64,000 bases of DNA, taken from Pipra filicauda (lineage: Eukaryota; Chordata; Aves; Passeriformes; Pipridae). Location: positions 372,001 through 436,000 of the forward strand of contig NW_024104616.1 of assembly GCF_003945595.2 (NCBI RefSeq). Reading direction: 5' to 3'. This document shows positions 60,901 through 64,000 of the stretch, piece after piece (position 1 is the stretch's first letter; each line of letters opens with the position of its first letter). Made by a program: the position numbers and the translations under genes. The notes beneath the pieces are model-generated. The model ran no database searches, was not told the DNA's origin, and was given only the letters and a program-made list of their open reading frames with translations.

Positions 60901-62545
60901 CCTTATGGTATAATAGTTACACTCCATCTCCATCTGAGCAGGTGGGCAATGCTGTATCCAGCTTGCATTTGATCTGTTTACTTTGTGCCATTCAGCACTG
61001 GGCAGAGCTGTGCTGCTTCTGTCTGCACAGCACTGCTGGTGATACGCAGAGACACTAACCCAAGTTACAAAAACAGAAGATGAAAACTAGCCCCAGGGTA
61101 ACCACTCACCCCTAATTCAAATTCCAGTGTTACTATTTGCAGAAATACCAGTTCAAAGTATATCTGCTTGGTGTAGTATTTTATAGGATAGATATATCTG
61201 GAATAAAACTCCATTGGAGAAAGTTAGCATATGCAATAAATAATCATCACGGCATCAGCACATCTCAGCTGCTTGCATTTATTTTGCCTATGAGCAAAAT
61301 AGAGAATGTCATAATCAGATTGTTTTGTGCTGCTTGAGACCATGGTCTATTTGTTTCTGAAAGGAAGAAGACATATTTCCTTACACTGAAGATGATGGTG
61401 ATAAATAACGACCATAACTAATTTTTAAGTATTAGAGAGTGCACTCATTTGCTTGGAATACAATAAGACCTATTTTGGCATAGGTCATGCACGCAGCTAA
61501 AACACAGATGGCTCCTATCCCCCAAAATTAAAAATGTAAGGTCCCTGAACTCATGTATCCTTCTGAAATATCAGAGACTGGAACAATCATATTTTGTGTT
61601 CCTTCCCTGCAGGATGTTTTGTGAATGCACATGAAAAGGCAAGCAAGGGTCAAGGTAAGAATTCATTACTTTGAGAGAAGTCAAAGGAGCACATATATTA
61701 GCATATGTATTCAAGCCATGAGAAAGACGTAATCTCTGGATACCTATGTTCTTATCTTCATGCTGCTGTCCATGTGGGCCCTGGTTCTGTAGAACAGTAG
61801 AACAGATTAAAGTAATTCACCACCTACTAAGACAAACGAGATTTGAATTATTTTGAGGAAATAAAATGAGGGGAGAGTGGAGAACTCCCAGTGGAATCTA
61901 GAAATGCAAAGTAGCTATGTTAGATTCAGAACTCTTGACTGACACTGTGTATTAGGGGAGACAGGATGTGTTGTGAGAAAGGAGATAGCAGGAAGCAGGA
62001 TGATTGCCGGCATTTAAAGAAAGCTACTTGACTTTTATCAGATAGGGGAAAAGATTACTTGGCACTTATGTTGATTTTACTGCAGAGACATAGGAGACTT
62101 TGATTTTGAGGCCAAGAATTACGGGATACCTCATCAAAGGTTCTGAATAAATTTCACTTGATCTAAAAAACTTAAATATAAGAGCATGTTTTTCTTTGTG
62201 TGTCTTAGATTGGAGCAGAAATTTGATAGAAGCAATTTTGCATAGCTTGCTAACACTGGCTGTTAAAGACCAGAGCTGCTTCCCAAACTGGCTAAATCTG
62301 GCAAATCTTCTCCCTGTAGTTCCGACCTTTGTTGCAGGAAGTGTAAACCCCCTCTTTATAAACCTGCTCAAGTCCAGGTTCTTCTGTGGGTGGAATTTGA
62401 AGGAGGGGACAGTCTGCTCCCTTGCGGTTCTCTTCACCTGAATTTCACCAGCTCACCTGAAATCACCTGATGTCTGCCGGGTGCATATTCCAGGTCTGGC
62501 AATTTCATTCAACCAAATATCAAAGAATAAACATGGAAAACTGTA
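57954..62545. other. AT-rich non-coding sequence
   Basis: No gene is recognised. Open frames up to 123 codons (62066-62437 minus) have no domain, and the plus strand there is open as well. An 18-bp tandem duplication lies at 60763-60798. Just before the ERVK-type LTR, CACCTGAA-type words repeat at about 62436-62471. Confidence 0.5.
60763..60798. repeat. 18-bp tandem duplication
   Basis: ATGTGTGCTAGAGCACGC is followed immediately by a copy differing at two positions (ending in ATAC instead of ACGC). One difference is a CpG change. Each copy contains the near-palindrome TGTGCTAGAGCAC. Confidence 0.8.
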
Positions 62546-62551
62546 GAGTTC

Positions 62552-62905
62552 TAACGGCAGAGGGGTATAGACAGAATGCTCACAGACCAATATGACCGGC
62601 AAAAATGTTCCCTTTATTAGAGGAAAGACAGCTTATATACTGCTTGTGACACACAGACATGTGATTCTTTCCAGGTTACATTGGATACATAAGGAAAACA
62701 TACTGTGTTGTACAGTACTAATTGGACCACAGCAGGTGTCCATAAAACTTGTTTACCTGCCAAAAGAACTCCTCCTTCACCCTGGCACAAGGCCTGCAGC
62801 TATATTAGTGGCGTAGTATTTTTTTACTGTCTGCACCCAGCCATGCCAAGGCAAAGGTCACAGAAATGCAATAGAAATTGTTCACACAATTTCTGTCCTC
62901 CGACA
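62552..62905 (-). mobile_element. ERVK-type solo LTR with perfect 6-bp target duplication (minus strand)
   Basis: A 354-bp LTR read from 62905 to 62552, starting TGTCGGAGGACAGAAATTGT and ending CCCCTCTGCCGTTA, so the usual CA end has mutated to TA. The bases GAGTTC flank it exactly on both sides (62546-62551 and 62906-62911). A 6-bp duplication is characteristic of ERVK (beta-retrovirus-like) integration. A TATA-like TATATAA (62633-62639) is followed by AATAAA (62613-62618), both on the minus strand. No internal viral sequence is present. It is unrelated by eye to the family A LTRs. The clean duplication and intact signals suggest it is younger than the CR1 copies nearby. Confidence 0.85.
62613..62618 (-). 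terminator. Poly(A) signal of the ERVK-type LTR (AATAAA)
   Basis: AATAAA on the minus strand (TTTATT on plus), about 15 bases downstream of a TATATAA word at 62633-62639. This compact order is expected where the R region is short. Confidence 0.6.
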
Positions 62906-62985
62906 GAGTTCAGAATACATTACAGTCTCAGTAAAGGAACTACAGGCATTTATGCAATCAAAACTGTTCCTCTACCCATGTTATC

Positions 62986-63785
62986 ATTGAATCATAAAAT
63001 GGTTTGAACTGGAGGGGACCTTAAAGATGATCTATTTCCCTGCCATGGACAGGAACACCTTCCACTAGACCAGGTTGCTCAAAGGTCCGTCCAGCCTGGT
63101 CTTGTACACTTCCAGGGATGGGGCATTCACAACTTCTCTGTGAAACCAGAGTAGAGGGGCAGAATCAGCTTCCTTGAAATTCTGGCCACTCTGCTTTTGA
63201 TGCAGCCCAGGATACGATTGGCTTTCTGGGCTGCAAGTGCACATTGCTGGCTCAAGTCTAGCCTCTCATCCACCAGCACTCCCAAGGCCTTCTCAGCAGG
63301 GCTGTTCTTGATTTGTTCATCCCCCAGCCTGTGTTGGTACCAGTGGTTGCCTCAACTCAGGTACAGCACCTTGCACTTGGCCTTGTTGAGTCTCATGAGT
63401 TTCACATGGGCTCACTTCTCAAGCCTCTCAAAGGCCCCTCTGGATGGCATCCTGTCCCTCAGGTGTGCCAACCACAGCACTATGCTTGATGTTGTCTGCA
63501 AACTTGCTGAGGATGCGCTCAATCCCACTTGCCCATGTCACCAACAAAGATGTTAAAGAGAGCCTGTCACAATACTGATCCCTGAGGTATGCCATTTGTC
63601 ACTGGTCTCCTCTTGGACATTGAGCCCTTGTCCACAATTCTTTGAGTGTGGTCATCCAGCTAGTTCCTTATCCATCAAATGGTCCATCAGTCAAATCCAT
63701 ATCTCTCTAGTTTAGAGACAAGGATGTTGTGCAGGACAGGGTCAAATGCTTTGCACAAGTCCAGGTAGATGATGTTCACTTCACA
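62986..63785 (-). mobile_element. CR1 LINE with internal deletion (minus strand)
   Basis: Antisense CR1 on the plus strand. The 3' terminus is at 62986 (ATTGAATCATAAAATGG), followed by the antisense 3' UTR and end of ORF2 (CTTCCAGGGATGGGGCATTC). Near 63140-63150 it jumps directly to a region far upstream in ORF2 (AGAGTAGAGGGGCAGAATCA). The YxDD-side reverse-transcriptase part (HLEYCxQxWGP to RHWxxLP in other copies) is missing. It then runs through the central reverse transcriptase to about 63785 (CAAGTCCAGGTAGATGATGT, near motif A). The plus-strand 119-codon frame at 63197-63556 is an antisense shadow of this element. The copy is dead. Confidence 0.9.
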
Positions 63786-64000
63786 TCAACTGTCTGAGAA
63801 ACAGCGTATACTTCAAGGCTTTACGTGCATATACGGTATCCTTTGCAACACCTATGTAGTGAAAGTCCATTAAGAAAGTGAAGATTTAGCCATGTTGCCT
63901 GGACCTAAACCCAGTGGCTCAAATCAAGAGATAAATCAGGATTCCTGCAGCAGATGGCAGAACAGCAGCAAAACTGATCACTGTCAGCTAGAGTAGCATG
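63786..64000. other. Non-coding sequence at the window edge
   Basis: Nothing is recognised here. CR1 homology ends at about 63785. The sequence may belong to an element cut off by the window. Confidence 0.5.

Noticed and set aside
62066..62437. 123-codon minus-strand open frame rich in Lys/Arg/Phe
   Set aside because: No recognisable domain, the opposite strand is also open for 81 codons, and no splice or promoter context is visible. Chance is more likely.
63197..63556. 119-codon plus-strand open frame
   Set aside because: It is the antisense of the minus-strand CR1 reverse-transcriptase region, a known shadow of CR1 copies.
1..64000. CRISPR array, prokaryotic operon or phage system
   Set aside because: There are no regularly spaced direct repeats with unique spacers, no dense coding and no ribosome-binding sites. 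Avian CR1 and LTR repeats show this is vertebrate nuclear DNA.

Overview
The window looks like vertebrate nuclear DNA, most likely from a bird and probably a neoavian. It is AT-rich and contains no long open reading frame that I recognise as a host gene. Its repeats are the typical avian set: CR1 LINE fragments, solo LTRs of endogenous retroviruses, and short microsatellites with A-rich stretches. There is no operon structure and no ribosome-binding sites. I found no rRNA, tRNA or CRISPR array. It reads as intergenic or intronic sequence, and I cannot tell which.

Layout. Positions 1-7.7 kb are AT-rich sequence with a CT microsatellite (3.74-3.82 kb) and two very worn, same-strand CR1-like relics (5.54-6.28 kb). 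A 597-bp solo LTR on the plus strand lies at 7.71-8.31 kb. From 8.3 to 32.2 kb the sequence is mostly unassigned. It includes a less certain LTR-like segment (16.77-17.14 kb), a 57-codon open frame encoding a possible small membrane protein (19.12-19.29 kb), and some short duplications. A minus-strand CR1 keeping the C-terminus of the reverse-transcriptase ORF lies at 32.24-32.91 kb. From 32.9 to 47.2 kb I recognise almost nothing.

The right third is the most structured. A palindromic 28-bp repeat (47.22 kb) precedes a roughly 900-bp GC- and CpG-rich block (47.36-48.26 kb) that I cannot assign with confidence. A plus-strand CR1 (50.80-51.50 kb) runs into a 290-bp GC-rich segment with a minus-strand G-quadruplex motif, followed by the 5' end of a minus-strand LTR (51.79-51.95 kb). 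Next come a short CR1 tail (53.99 kb), a second full-length LTR of the same family on the minus strand (57.42-57.95 kb), a distinct 354-bp ERVK-type solo LTR with a perfect 6-bp target duplication (62.55-62.91 kb), and a minus-strand CR1 with a large internal deletion (62.99-63.79 kb).

How parts relate: this is a record of retroelement insertion and decay rather than a set of cooperating genes. I see no convincing undescribed biological system. The items most worth checking are the 47.36-48.26 kb block, the CR1/GC-rich/LTR composite at 50.8-51.95 kb, and the small ORF at 19.12 kb. Family names come from recognising sequence patterns by eye; no database search was possible.
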